Position numbers and translations under genes: made by a program
Notes under the pieces: generated by a model
What the model was told of the DNA's origin: nothing
What the model saw: the letters and a program-made list of their open reading frames with translations, nothing else
Database searches by the model: none
Part shown: positions 36,828 to 45,171 of the stretch, piece by piece
Layout: the number at the start of each line of letters is the position of its first letter
Numbering within the stretch: position 1 is the stretch's first letter
NCBI RefSeq assembly: GCF_047345145.1
Contig: NZ_JBLFER010000001.1
Span: forward strand, 1,116,001-1,180,000
Direction: 5' to 3'
Source of the DNA: Maribacter_C sp047345145
Lineage (GTDB): Bacteria > Bacteroidota > Bacteroidia > Flavobacteriales > Flavobacteriaceae
Length of the DNA stretch: 64,000 bases

Positions 36828-36920
36828 AACATTTTCGTATTCCACAAGTTGTTATAGAGAGAATTGCATCAAAATAGCCTGCATTCTGGCTCAGTTTTTT
36901 GCCAATTGTTAATGAAAAGT

Positions 36921-36931
36921 GCATTTCGTCG
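36921..36931 (+). promoter_or_regulatory. Single motif copy between direct-repeat sites 2 and 3
   Basis: GCATTTCGTCG resembles the GCAnTTCATCG element. No second copy 20-22 bases away is convincing. Confidence 0.3.
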
Positions 36932-37002
36932 AAAAAATATGTTATTAAACGTCTAAACTATAACTATGATGCGTAAAACTACCTGAGTACTAAAATAATA
37001 AT

Positions 37003-37051
37003 GCAATTCATCGATAGAAAAAGCCCCTTCATCGATAAACTGCAATATTTG
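37003..37051 (+). promoter_or_regulatory. Direct-repeat site 3 and candidate -7 of the lipoprotein gene
   Basis: GCAATTCATCGATA (37003) and CCCCTTCATCGATA (37024) are 21 bases apart. AATATTTG at 37044-37051 matches 7 of 8 positions of TAnnTTTG and lies 40 bases before the ATG. The downstream repeat falls about where a -33 element would be, as expected for an activator replacing it. Confidence 0.5.
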
Positions 37052-37090
37052 TCCCAAATAATTAACGTCTCTTAAAAAGAATACCTACTT

Positions 37091-39247
37091 ATGAAACTTA
37101 TCCCCCAAAAAGTCATTAACATGACCCTGTCCCTTTTTGTGCTATCCATTATTTTTTCCTGTTCTAAGGACACCGACCTATTGTTAGATTCTGTTCTGAA
37201 CGAACCAGAAATTTCTTTAGAGGAAAAAGACCCCTTTGTAGAAGAAGTAGAAGAAGATGAGTTGGTGGTCAGAACGTTTACCTTCTCCCCTACTAACGAT
37301 GCCTATCTTCAAGATAAACAAGGACATGATCGTTCAATTATTCGCTTACAGGAAGATTACCGTACCAGCTATTTAATGTTTGACCTCAGCCCAGTCAACG
37401 GTTCTATCACAAATGCAGTTTTACAGTTTTCAATAGATAGTGACGAAGGCGATGGAGGCATAGCTATACACAAAGGTTTAACTACCGAGTGGACGGAAGA
37501 AAATCTTACCATAGATAATGCTCCTGGCCTAGATGCACATTTGGCAAGTCTAAACAAGGATTACAAAGTAGGTGCACCTGAAAAAGTTGCCCTAGATCCT
37601 AATAGTCTTACCGCGGAAGTCACAACTTTGGTGATGACACATAGCACAGGTAATGATTTGGCTTTTGCTTCAAAAGAGCATCCTGCAAATAAAGGCCCGA
37701 AGTTGATTGTTACTTACATGGCTCCTGCAGGTTCTCCGCTTATAAATCAAGAGGAGGGTGACACCCAAGAAGAAGATACCACACAAGAGGATACAACTCC
37801 TGAAGAAGATACAACACAAGAAGATACTACTCAGGAAGAAGATACCACAGAAGAGGATACAACTCCTGAAGAAGATCAGCCTAATAACAATACCGCTTCA
37901 ACAGACGGTGCATATTTCGTCACGACTTCTGGAAGTTCAAGTAATAATGGTCAATCTGAATCTAGTGCATGGAGCATAGAACACGCTTTCGCGACCGCAG
38001 TTGCGGGAGACGTAGTTTATGTAAAAGCCGGTAATTATGGAAATAAACAACTCATTGCTGACAACAGCGGTTCAAGTAGTAATCCCATTAAATTTATTGG
38101 CTACACAAATTCTCCAGGAGATTTATCGAGCAATCAGGGATCAACATTTAAATACGGAGACGCGTTAGATGCAAACAAAATGCCATTATTGTCGGGTTCT
38201 ACACCAAATGGAGAAGGGCAAGGTACTGCTATCAAGGTTCTTGAACCATACGTACATATAGAAAATTTTCAGATCACAAAATATAAAGATGGGCTTGTTT
38301 CAAGAAGCCATCACTCATACAATAAAAATATTATTGTAACCAAAATGGGTGATTTTAATCCGTCTCATTCATATCCTACAGCAACAAGTAATGCATTTTT
38401 AAACCATACCGGTAATGGAATAATACTTCAAGGAGACGGCTCTGAATTGCACAACAGTTTTGTTTTGAACTGTGGAATTCAAGGAATAACCTTTCAGAGT
38501 GGAAATAATATAAGGGCCTCTCATAATTCAGTTTATTCCAATAATAATGTAAACCCAACGGACTATTATTTTCTAATTGGAGCAGAAACCACCAATTCTA
38601 CTTTCACAAATACAAAAATTCATAGAGTTGGTGCTTTAACTCATTTGGGCCATGGAATAGCATTCAAAGGAAATGGAACAATCTCAGGAAATACAGTTGA
38701 TGGTTTTGAAATAATTAATACTTTTTTGGAGGTTCAATTCCCGAAAACCACGAACAATACTTTTAAAAATGGTACTGTATTGAAAGAACAAAATGTTAAT
38801 GACGGTACAAAAGATGCTGCAGGATTGCGTTTAGCCAATGGTTCAAAAAATAATTATTATGAAAATATTGTACTTACAAATTGTTCAATTAAGTTTAGCG
38901 ACTGGAATGATGGGCTTCCAGGCGATGTAAATGATTCGAGCGACAACAATGTTTTTGAAAACATTCATGTCAAAGATGCCTTCTCAGCAATTGCATTTTC
39001 TCACTTCCTAGAGACAAATCATGCTAGTAGTGCTGACAATAACACTTTTAGAAACTGTACTTTTTCAAATATTAACTTTCTTTATGAAGTTGACAGAGCG
39101 AACACAGGAACCAAGCTTATAAATTGTGCGATCGATGATGTTTCATCTTATAAAATTGAGCGCAAAGCTGGAGGAGCTTCTTATCAAGTTCAAGCAACAT
39201 ACCAAAGTTGCACATGGAATAATGTAGGCTTTACCCCCCCTAATTAG
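37091..39247 (+). CDS. Surface lipoprotein with DNRLRE domain and right-handed beta-helix domain
   Basis: 718 residues. A lipoprotein signal peptide ends at Cys24 (IIFSC/SKDTD); acidic residues just after the Cys resemble Bacteroidota surface-export signals. A DNRLRE-type beta-sandwich spans about 55-220 (FSPTNDAYLQD, SYLMFDLSPVNGSITNAVLQF). A Glu/Thr/Asp-rich linker follows (about 222-272), then a right-handed parallel beta-helix (about 275-715; YFVTTSGSSSNNGQSESSAW, GDVVYVKAGNYG, GNGTISGNTVDGF). Beta-helix proteins of this kind are often polysaccharide lyases, epimerases or binders. No catalytic set can be assigned, so substrate and activity are open. A paralogue follows at 39695. Its long, repeat-rich upstream region suggests tight regulation. 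Confidence 0.85.
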   Translation: MKLIPQKVINMTLSLFVLSIIFSCSKDTDLLLDSVLNEPEISLEEKDPFVEEVEEDELVVRTFTFSPTNDAYLQDKQGHDRSIIRLQEDYRTSYLMFDLSPVNGSITNAVLQFSIDSDEGDGGIAIHKGLTTEWTEENLTIDNAPGLDAHLASLNKDYKVGAPEKVALDPNSLTAEVTTLVMTHSTGNDLAFASKEHPANKGPKLIVTYMAPAGSPLINQEEGDTQEEDTTQEDTTPEEDTTQEDTTQEEDTTEEDTTPEEDQPNNNTASTDGAYFVTTSGSSSNNGQSESSAWSIEHAFATAVAGDVVYVKAGNYGNKQLIADNSGSSSNPIKFIGYTNSPGDLSSNQGSTFKYGDALDANKMPLLSGSTPNGEGQGTAIKVLEPYVHIENFQITKYKDGLVSRSHHSYNKNIIVTKMGDFNPSHSYPTATSNAFLNHTGNGIILQGDGSELHNSFVLNCGIQGITFQSGNNIRASHNSVYSNNNVNPTDYYFLIGAETTNSTFTNTKIHRVGALTHLGHGIAFKGNGTISGNTVDGFEIINTFLEVQFPKTTNNTFKNGTVLKEQNVNDGTKDAAGLRLANGSKNNYYENIVLTNCSIKFSDWNDGLPGDVNDSSDNNVFENIHVKDAFSAIAFSHFLETNHASSADNNTFRNCTFSNINFLYEVDRANTGTKLINCAIDDVSSYKIERKAGGASYQVQATYQSCTWNNVGFTPPN

Positions 39248-39268
39248 TAAACATTCTATCAAATTTTT

Positions 39269-39297
39269 AAACCCATGGATTCATACTTCATGGGTTT
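39269..39297 (+). terminator. Intrinsic terminator after the first beta-helix lipoprotein gene
   Basis: A perfect 9-bp stem AAACCCATG (39269-39277) with CATGGGTTT (39289-39297), followed by a T run. It lies 22 bases past the stop. Confidence 0.85.
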
Positions 39298-39425
39298 TTT
39301 AGTATTCAATTTGTTTGTTAGCATTGTCGCGCTAATTTTTTCATACTTCTGTATGACTAATAATTTCATTCACAGAAGAATGTGCAAATGTTCTGTCATA
39401 TTCTAATAAAATCTTAATAAAAAGT

Positions 39426-39457
39426 GCAGTTCATCGAAAAAATCTTCTAATAATCGA
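39426..39457 (+). promoter_or_regulatory. Motif copy upstream of the second lipoprotein gene
   Basis: GCAGTTCATCGAAAAA at 39426 is a near-perfect copy of the element in sites 1-3. A weak partner, TCTAATAATCGA, begins 20 bases downstream (39446). Confidence 0.45.
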
Positions 39458-39509
39458 GAAAGCCACCTTAAATATTTACGTTTGCATCTCGAAAATCATA
39501 ATAAATGGT

Positions 39510-39541
39510 GCTTTTTATCGTTAGAAAGTATCATTTCATCG
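39510..39541 (+). promoter_or_regulatory. Direct-repeat site upstream of the second lipoprotein gene
   Basis: GCTTTTTATCG at 39510-39520 and TCATTTCATCG at 39531-39541 are 21 bases apart, start to start. Confidence 0.5.
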
Positions 39542-39694
39542 AAAAATTGAATTTTTAGACAATATTTAGATGAATCAAAATTGATTTTCATGAACACTCA
39601 AAGACTAAAATTGATCCAAACCTACCACGCTAAAAACGAAATAAAACTACCGCCAACTTTAGGAATGAACCGATTTTAAATTAGTCCCAAGACA

Positions 39695-42600
39695 ATGAGA
39701 TTTCACCCCACAAAAATCCCTCAGGCATTCGTATGCTTTATTTTTATTTCAATTTTACTAGCACTGAGTTGTAGTAAAGACAGTGATTTATTAATTGACT
39801 CCGTTTTAGACGATGAAGTAGTTTCTTCTATTGAAGAAATTGAAACAACTCCTAATCAGCCTGGAGATGTTACCCCTGATCAAGAAGGCACATCAGAAGA
39901 AAGCGGTCCTTCACTAGAGCTAAGAACCATTAGTTTCTCTCCTATCCATGACGCTCACGTTCAAAGTGGCCGATGGTTTAATCAAAGTATTATACGTCTA
40001 GAAGAAAACCAAAGAACTAGCTATATCATGTTCGACTTAAGTTCCATTAATGCTATAAATGGTACGGTTATTTCGGCAAAGTTGCAATTCACTATAAACA
40101 GTGATGATGGAAACGGAACAGTGAATGTGCATAAAGGAATCTCAAGTAATTGGACTGAAGATAACCTATCGAATAATACAGCTCCGGCCGCCGAATTTGA
40201 ATTGGGCTCGGTAATCAAAGAATATCGTGTTGGCAATACGGAGACTATTGAACTAAAACCAGATAATATTACCCCGAATGTTTTCACTTTGATACTAAGT
40301 CATAAAGGAGGAAATGACTTGGCCTTTGCATCCAAAGAGCATATCGACAAAATTGGCCCAAAGCTAGTAGTTACTTATGAAGTCGAAGAAGGATCAGATG
40401 AAATAAGCATAACCAACGAAGAAGAAACAACAGAAGAAGAGACAACAGAAGAAACAACTGAAGAAACAACAGAAGAAGAAACAACTGAAGAGACAACTGA
40501 AGAAGAAACAACAGAAGAGACAACTGAAGAAGAAACAACAGAAGAGACAACTGAAGAAGAAACAACAGAAGAAGAGGTAGTTGAAAATCAAGAACCTATG
40601 GCTGTTGCAGACGCAACTCCGCCTAGTGGTGGCGCTCCCCATGAGGTAACTTTTACTGGAAGTAATTCAACTGATGATGTAAAAGTAAGTGGATACACTT
40701 GGAATTTTAAAGATGGTACAACAGCATCTATTGCCGATCCTGTTCATACTTTTACAACTGCTGGTACCTATGAAGTAATTTTAACAGTAGTTGACGAGGA
40801 TGGGCTTTCATCTTCAGATACCGTTACAATCACTGTTACCGAAAAAGAAAATGAAGCTCCAAATGCTATTGTTTCTACTAACGTAACAAGTGGTGAAGCT
40901 CCATTGCAGGTATCCTTTTCAGGAGATAAATCGACGGATGATAATTCCATTTCTAGTTACACATGGGATTTTAAAGATGGTACTTCTGCCAATACTGCTA
41001 ACGCAAATCATACTTTTACCACTCCAGGAACATACAACGTCACGCTCTTGGTTAAGGATGAAAATGGTCTCTCAAATAGTAAGACGATAACCATAACCGT
41101 TGTCGAACCAGAAAATGAAGCTCCTACTGCATTAGCAATTGCTACTCCATCATCGGGAGAAGCACCATTATTTGTCCAGTTTGTAGGTGATAGATCTACA
41201 GATGATGATAAAGTCGCAAGTTATTCTTGGGATTTGAAGGATGGTACTACATCAATTACCGCAAATCCATCGCATACCTATACAACGCCTGGAACCTATG
41301 AAGCTGAATTAACAGTAAAGGATAAAGACGGGCTGACAAATACCCAGACGGTCACCGTTGTAGTTACAGCCCCTCAAAACACCGCTCCAACAGCAGTTGT
41401 TACAGCAAATCCAACAACGGGTAATGCCCCCTTAAATGTGCAATTGATAGGTGATAATTCTACTGATGATAAAGGAGTAACAAGTTATTTTTGGGATTTT
41501 AAAGACGGTTCTACCGCCACAAATTCCAATCCTTCTCATTCTTTCAACACTCCTGGTAGTTATGTTGTTGAGTTAACAGTTAAAGATGCCGAAGGTTTAG
41601 CAAGCACATCTTCAGTAACGATAACCGTAAATTCTTCAGGAGGAGGCACAGGCACTCCTCAGGGTGGTTACTATGTAACAACAAGTGGAAATTCTTCGAA
41701 TAGTGGACTTTCAGAAAGTAGCGCTTGGAGTTTAGAACATGCAGTTGATGTTGCCAAGGCGGGAGATGTAGTTTATGTCAAAGCCGGTAATTATGGAAAT
41801 AGAAGATTAAAACCTGAAAATCCTGGAAGTGCTGGTAACCCAATAAAATTTATTGGCTATAGAAATACACCAGGTGACATTGTAAGTGGTTCAGAATCTA
41901 CATTCAGATATGGTGATGCATTAGATGCTAGTAAAATGCCATTATTAATAGGATACGCACCTAATGGTGAAGGACAAGGTACGGCAATTAGAACATCTCA
42001 ACCATATCTTCATTTCGAGAATTTTCAAATTACAAAATATGAATACGGTGTTTCTTCCTTTTCAAATAATGTGGTACTTAAAAATATTATTGCCGTTCAA
42101 ATGGGAGATTTTAATCCATCTCATACTTATCCAACTAATACGAGCAATGCATTCCTAAACTATGCAGGTACTGGAATAATTTTACAAGGAAATAACTCTG
42201 AAGTCCATAATTCGTTCATACTAAACTGTGGAGCTCAGGGTATTACGATTAGCAATGGAAATGGAATGTTAGCTACAAACAATAAAGTCTACTCTAACAG
42301 TCAGGTGAACCCAATGGATTATTACTTTTTGATTGCTGAAAACACCACCAATTCAAATATTCGAAATACAACAGTTCATAGGGTTGGAGCATTAAGACAT
42401 CTCGGACACGGTCTTGGAGCTAAAGGCAATGGAACCATTTCTGGTAATGTTGTCGATGGTTTCACGATAATAAATACTTTTTTAGCGGTTCAATTTCCTA
42501 AAACTTCGAACAATGTATTTAAAAATGGTACAATTAGGAAAGAAAGTAATGTTAACAACACCACTCCCGAAGCAGGAGGTATAAGGTTAGCAAACGGATC

Positions 42601-43003
42601 TCACCATAACAGTTTTGAGAATATTAATCTTGAAAATTGTTCTATTCTATTTCAAGATTGGAACGATGGTTTAGCTGGTGATGTTAATGATTCAAGTGAT
42701 AACAATACCTTTGACAATGTTAACATCAAAAATGCGTTTTCGGCAGTAGCATTTTCATACTTTGAACAGGTTAATCAAAGTAGCAGCGCAGATAATAACA
42801 TTTTCAGAAACTGTTCTTTTACTAATTTGGAGTATTTATTTGAAATCGATAGAGCCAATTCGAACACCACATTCTCTAATTGCACTATTAGTAACGTACA
42901 AAAATTTTCGAAAGAACGAATTTCTGGTGGTGCTACATATAGTATTAATGCTTCTTATTCAAACTGTAATTGGTCAAGTAATGGTTTTGCAACACCAAAT
43001 TGA
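39695..43003 (+). CDS. Surface lipoprotein with DNRLRE domain, four PKD domains and right-handed beta-helix domain
   Basis: 1102 residues, paralogue of the 37091-39247 product. Lipobox LALSC with Cys27 followed by SKDSDLLIDSVLD, nearly the same as in the paralogue. DNRLRE-type domain (about 75-225), then a low-complexity Glu/Thr linker (about 240-297), four PKD domains (about 300-645; repeated YTWNFKDG, YTWDFKDG, YSWDLKDG, YFWDFKDG cores), and the beta-helix domain (about 655-1100; YYVTTSGNSSNSGLSESSAW, GNGTISGNVVDGF). Compared with the paralogue, the PKD array lengthens the stalk between membrane anchor and beta-helix, so this protein would reach further from the cell. Carbohydrate modification or matrix anchoring is plausible; no activity is shown. 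Confidence 0.85.
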   Translation: MRFHPTKIPQAFVCFIFISILLALSCSKDSDLLIDSVLDDEVVSSIEEIETTPNQPGDVTPDQEGTSEESGPSLELRTISFSPIHDAHVQSGRWFNQSIIRLEENQRTSYIMFDLSSINAINGTVISAKLQFTINSDDGNGTVNVHKGISSNWTEDNLSNNTAPAAEFELGSVIKEYRVGNTETIELKPDNITPNVFTLILSHKGGNDLAFASKEHIDKIGPKLVVTYEVEEGSDEISITNEEETTEEETTEETTEETTEEETTEETTEEETTEETTEEETTEETTEEETTEEEVVENQEPMAVADATPPSGGAPHEVTFTGSNSTDDVKVSGYTWNFKDGTTASIADPVHTFTTAGTYEVILTVVDEDGLSSSDTVTITVTEKENEAPNAIVSTNVTSGEAPLQVSFSGDKSTDDNSISSYTWDFKDGTSANTANANHTFTTPGTYNVTLLVKDENGLSNSKTITITVVEPENEAPTALAIATPSSGEAPLFVQFVGDRSTDDDKVASYSWDLKDGTTSITANPSHTYTTPGTYEAELTVKDKDGLTNTQTVTVVVTAPQNTAPTAVVTANPTTGNAPLNVQLIGDNSTDDKGVTSYFWDFKDGSTATNSNPSHSFNTPGSYVVELTVKDAEGLASTSSVTITVNSSGGGTGTPQGGYYVTTSGNSSNSGLSESSAWSLEHAVDVAKAGDVVYVKAGNYGNRRLKPENPGSAGNPIKFIGYRNTPGDIVSGSESTFRYGDALDASKMPLLIGYAPNGEGQGTAIRTSQPYLHFENFQITKYEYGVSSFSNNVVLKNIIAVQMGDFNPSHTYPTNTSNAFLNYAGTGIILQGNNSEVHNSFILNCGAQGITISNGNGMLATNNKVYSNSQVNPMDYYFLIAENTTNSNIRNTTVHRVGALRHLGHGLGAKGNGTISGNVVDGFTIINTFLAVQFPKTSNNVFKNGTIRKESNVNNTTPEAGGIRLANGSHHNSFENINLENCSILFQDWNDGLAGDVNDSSDNNTFDNVNIKNAFSAVAFSYFEQVNQSSSADNNIFRNCSFTNLEYLFEIDRANSNTTFSNCTISNVQKFSKERISGGATYSINASYSNCNWSSNGFATPN
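40421..40580 (+). repeat. Low-complexity GAAGAA/ACAACA tandem repeat encoding Glu-Thr linker
   Basis: Imperfect units of 12-27 bases built from GAAGAAACAACA and GAAGAGACAACT encode EETTEEETT repeats. Unit lengths are multiples of three, so gain or loss of units would keep the frame and change linker length. Confidence 0.85.
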
Positions 43004-43286
43004 AGTAGTAACAACTAGATAGCTTTTTACAAACCTGTTGATTTATCAAATTAGCAAAAATACTTCTTGTCATTTTCGATAGAGTATTTCAAACTAATCT
43101 CTATCTACTAGTATCTTCATGATAGCTTAACAATAGCTCATTATAACTATCTTCGCTTAAATCTTAAATTTAGTTTTAAAACTAAATATCTACGGCTTTC
43201 TTAAAATAATTTTCTTCTATGAAATAAAATTTTGAGTAAGCAGTTCTATAAACTAGATAATGAAGATTCATAGTATTAAATAATTG

Positions 43287-44000
43287 ATGAAGAATTTTAT
43301 TCAAAGATTTATTGTTTCGGTTCCTATTTTGAAAAGAATTGCTCTATTCTTTCTAAAAACCAAATATGCGAGAAAGTATAAATTAATTTTCGGAAAAAAT
43401 TCTTACATAAACGATTCTATCGAATGTGAAGGAAGAAATTTTTTCTCTTATGACAGCTCATTTGTAAGTTCGAAAATCGGCTATGCCTCCTATATAGGAG
43501 CAAACACCAAAATCTTTAAAACAGAAATTGGAAAATATTCATCTATTGGACCAAATGTAAGGTGTATTTTTGGACAGCACCCTACTTCAAAATTTGTTTC
43601 AACACATCCTTCATTTTTTTCCAGGCTGAGTCAAGTAGGCTTTACCTACACAGATGTTCAACTTTTCGATGAGCATACAGAGCCACTTGATGAAAGTGGA
43701 AAATATTCTATTCAAATTGGTAACGACGTATGGATCGGAGATGGAGCCGCAATTATGGAAGGAGTTCGCATCGGAGATGGAGCTATCATTGCTGCAAATG
43801 CGCTTGTTGTCAAAGATATACCTCCGTACACAATATTCGGTGGGGTTCCCGCTAAACTAATTCGTAAGCGGTTCTCAGATGAAGAGATAAAATTTTTATT
43901 AGACTTTGAATGGTGGAATAAAGACCAAGAATGGATAAGAAATAACGCCGCGAACTTTACAGATATAGATAAATTTCGCAAATGCTTTAAAGATCAATAG
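43287..44000 (+). CDS. Hexapeptide-repeat (left-handed beta-helix) acyltransferase, CatB-like
   Basis: 237 residues from ATG at 43287; an in-frame TTG just before it is a less likely start. Hexapeptide repeats run through the middle and C-terminus (IGNDVWIGDGAAIMEGVRIGDGAIIAANALVVKDI is one continuous stretch at about 145-180). A His in FGQHPTSKF sits where xenobiotic-acetyltransferase family members place the catalytic base. The likely role is O- or N-acetylation of a sugar in the repeat unit. It opens a block of glycan assembly genes, with the next start 1 base after its stop. Confidence 0.87.
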   Translation: MKNFIQRFIVSVPILKRIALFFLKTKYARKYKLIFGKNSYINDSIECEGRNFFSYDSSFVSSKIGYASYIGANTKIFKTEIGKYSSIGPNVRCIFGQHPTSKFVSTHPSFFSRLSQVGFTYTDVQLFDEHTEPLDESGKYSIQIGNDVWIGDGAAIMEGVRIGDGAIIAANALVVKDIPPYTIFGGVPAKLIRKRFSDEEIKFLLDFEWWNKDQEWIRNNAANFTDIDKFRKCFKDQ

Positions 44001-44001
44001 T

Positions 44002-45171
44002 ATGACACCGACTCCTATAGTGGTGGTTGCCTTTAACAGGCCAAAATGCCTTCAGAGGATTTTAAATTCATTAGGCAATGCCAATTATCTTGGCCTAGAC
44101 GTACCTTTGTTCATTAGCGTTGATTTTTCGGAAAACAACAATGAAGTATTAGCGGTGGCCAATGATTTTACTTGGAAATACGGAGAGAAAAAAGTCCTTT
44201 CGCATAAAGTAAATCTTGGGTTAAAAAAACATGTTCTAAAATGTGGCTCTTTAGCTTTGGAACATGGCAGTATAATAGTTTTAGAAGATGATCTTTTGGT
44301 TGCTCCATCTTTTTATTCTTTTGCATTGGAAGCATTAGAATTTACAGCAGACAAAAACTACGTAGGTGGAATATCCTTATACAATCATCAAACTAATGTG
44401 CAAACTCTAACAAATTTCTCACCTATCGAGGATGGCTTTGACAATTGGTATTTTCAATTTGCCTCTTCTTGGGGCCAAGCATGGAGCAAAAAGCAATGGA
44501 AGCAATTTTTAAATTGGTATGAAAGTGAACCCGATTTAAATTCTAAACCAAACATACCGGCAAAAGTACTCTCTTGGTCTGAAAAGTCTTGGCTAAAGTT
44601 CAATGTTGCATATCTAATTGAAGAAAACAAATATTTCCTATACCCAAAAGTATCTTTGACCACAAATTTCAGTGAAGTCGGAACACATAACCCAGAAGAA
44701 AGTACTGCCTTTCAGGTTCCAATGCGTTTTGGTGTACAAAACAAATTTACCTTCAGTTCTCTAGATGAATCGTTTAGTACATACGATGCATTTTATGAAA
44801 ACATGAATTTATCAAAACACTTGAACATTCAACCTAAAGATTTATGCGTATGTTTATATGGGTATAAACCAACTGCAAATAAGAAAAAATTTTTAATTAC
44901 CTCTAAAAAGTTAAATTTCAAAATAGTAAAGTCTTTTGGCCAAAGTTTGAAACCTATAGATGCAAATATTTTGCTTAATATTTTAGGAGATGATCTTTTT
45001 CTATACAACCTAGATAAACCTGAATCGAATAAGTTTAAAAATAATAGGGAAAGTTCTATTTTATACAATACTAAAATAATAGTCTATAAAGACTTGTATT
45101 ACCTTTTCTACAAAAGTACTGGTAAGAAAATAAAAAGTCTTTTTAAAAAGTTAGCGATAAGAAAAACATGA
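44002..45171 (+). CDS. Glycosyltransferase, GT-A fold, GnT-I-like
   Basis: 389 residues. The N-terminus PIVVVAFNRPKCLQRILNSL and the acidic motif VLEDDLLVAPSFYSF resemble the nucleotide-sugar-binding part of GnT-I-like (GT13-type) enzymes, where EDD coordinates the metal. The last ~150 residues do not match anything I recognise. A soluble or peripheral inner-membrane enzyme adding one sugar to the lipid-linked unit is expected; donor and acceptor are unknown. The end overlaps the Wzy-like gene by 4 bases. Confidence 0.82.
   Translation: MTPTPIVVVAFNRPKCLQRILNSLGNANYLGLDVPLFISVDFSENNNEVLAVANDFTWKYGEKKVLSHKVNLGLKKHVLKCGSLALEHGSIIVLEDDLLVAPSFYSFALEALEFTADKNYVGGISLYNHQTNVQTLTNFSPIEDGFDNWYFQFASSWGQAWSKKQWKQFLNWYESEPDLNSKPNIPAKVLSWSEKSWLKFNVAYLIEENKYFLYPKVSLTTNFSEVGTHNPEESTAFQVPMRFGVQNKFTFSSLDESFSTYDAFYENMNLSKHLNIQPKDLCVCLYGYKPTANKKKFLITSKKLNFKIVKSFGQSLKPIDANILLNILGDDLFLYNLDKPESNKFKNNRESSILYNTKIIVYKDLYYLFYKSTGKKIKSLFKKLAIRKT

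Larger units (their letters stand above)
36646..36840 (+). repeat. Duplicated regulatory block, period 133 bp
   Basis: The segment at about 36646-36703 recurs at about 36779-36836. Both copies contain, in order, TTTTATGA, a short inverted repeat (ATGA...TCAT), a GTTCAT element, a 12-base spacer and a second element reading CAGTTCACAACA. The elements are offset by exactly 133 bases (36665 versus 36798; 36686 versus 36819). Confidence 0.7.
36428..37090. other. Long regulatory intergenic region with repeated phased motifs
   Basis: 663 bases without an ORF. It contains three pairs of 9-12 bp direct repeats each spaced exactly 21 bases, plus a single copy between them, and a 133-base duplicated block. 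These precede the DNRLRE/beta-helix lipoprotein gene. Confidence 0.7.
39248..39694. other. Intergenic region between the two paralogous lipoprotein genes
   Basis: It contains the terminator of the first gene (39269-39297) and motif copies at 39426 and 39510-39541. AATATTTA at 39561-39568 is a weak -7 candidate. No ORF. Confidence 0.6.

Noticed and set aside
40421..40580. Repeat array as a CRISPR
   Set aside because: No unique spacers and no constant repeat length; it is in frame within a lipoprotein gene.
40371..40642. Minus-strand Leu- or Phe/Cys-rich ORFs
   Set aside because: They are frames of the GAAGAA/ACAACA low-complexity repeat of the lipoprotein linker, with no start context or domain.
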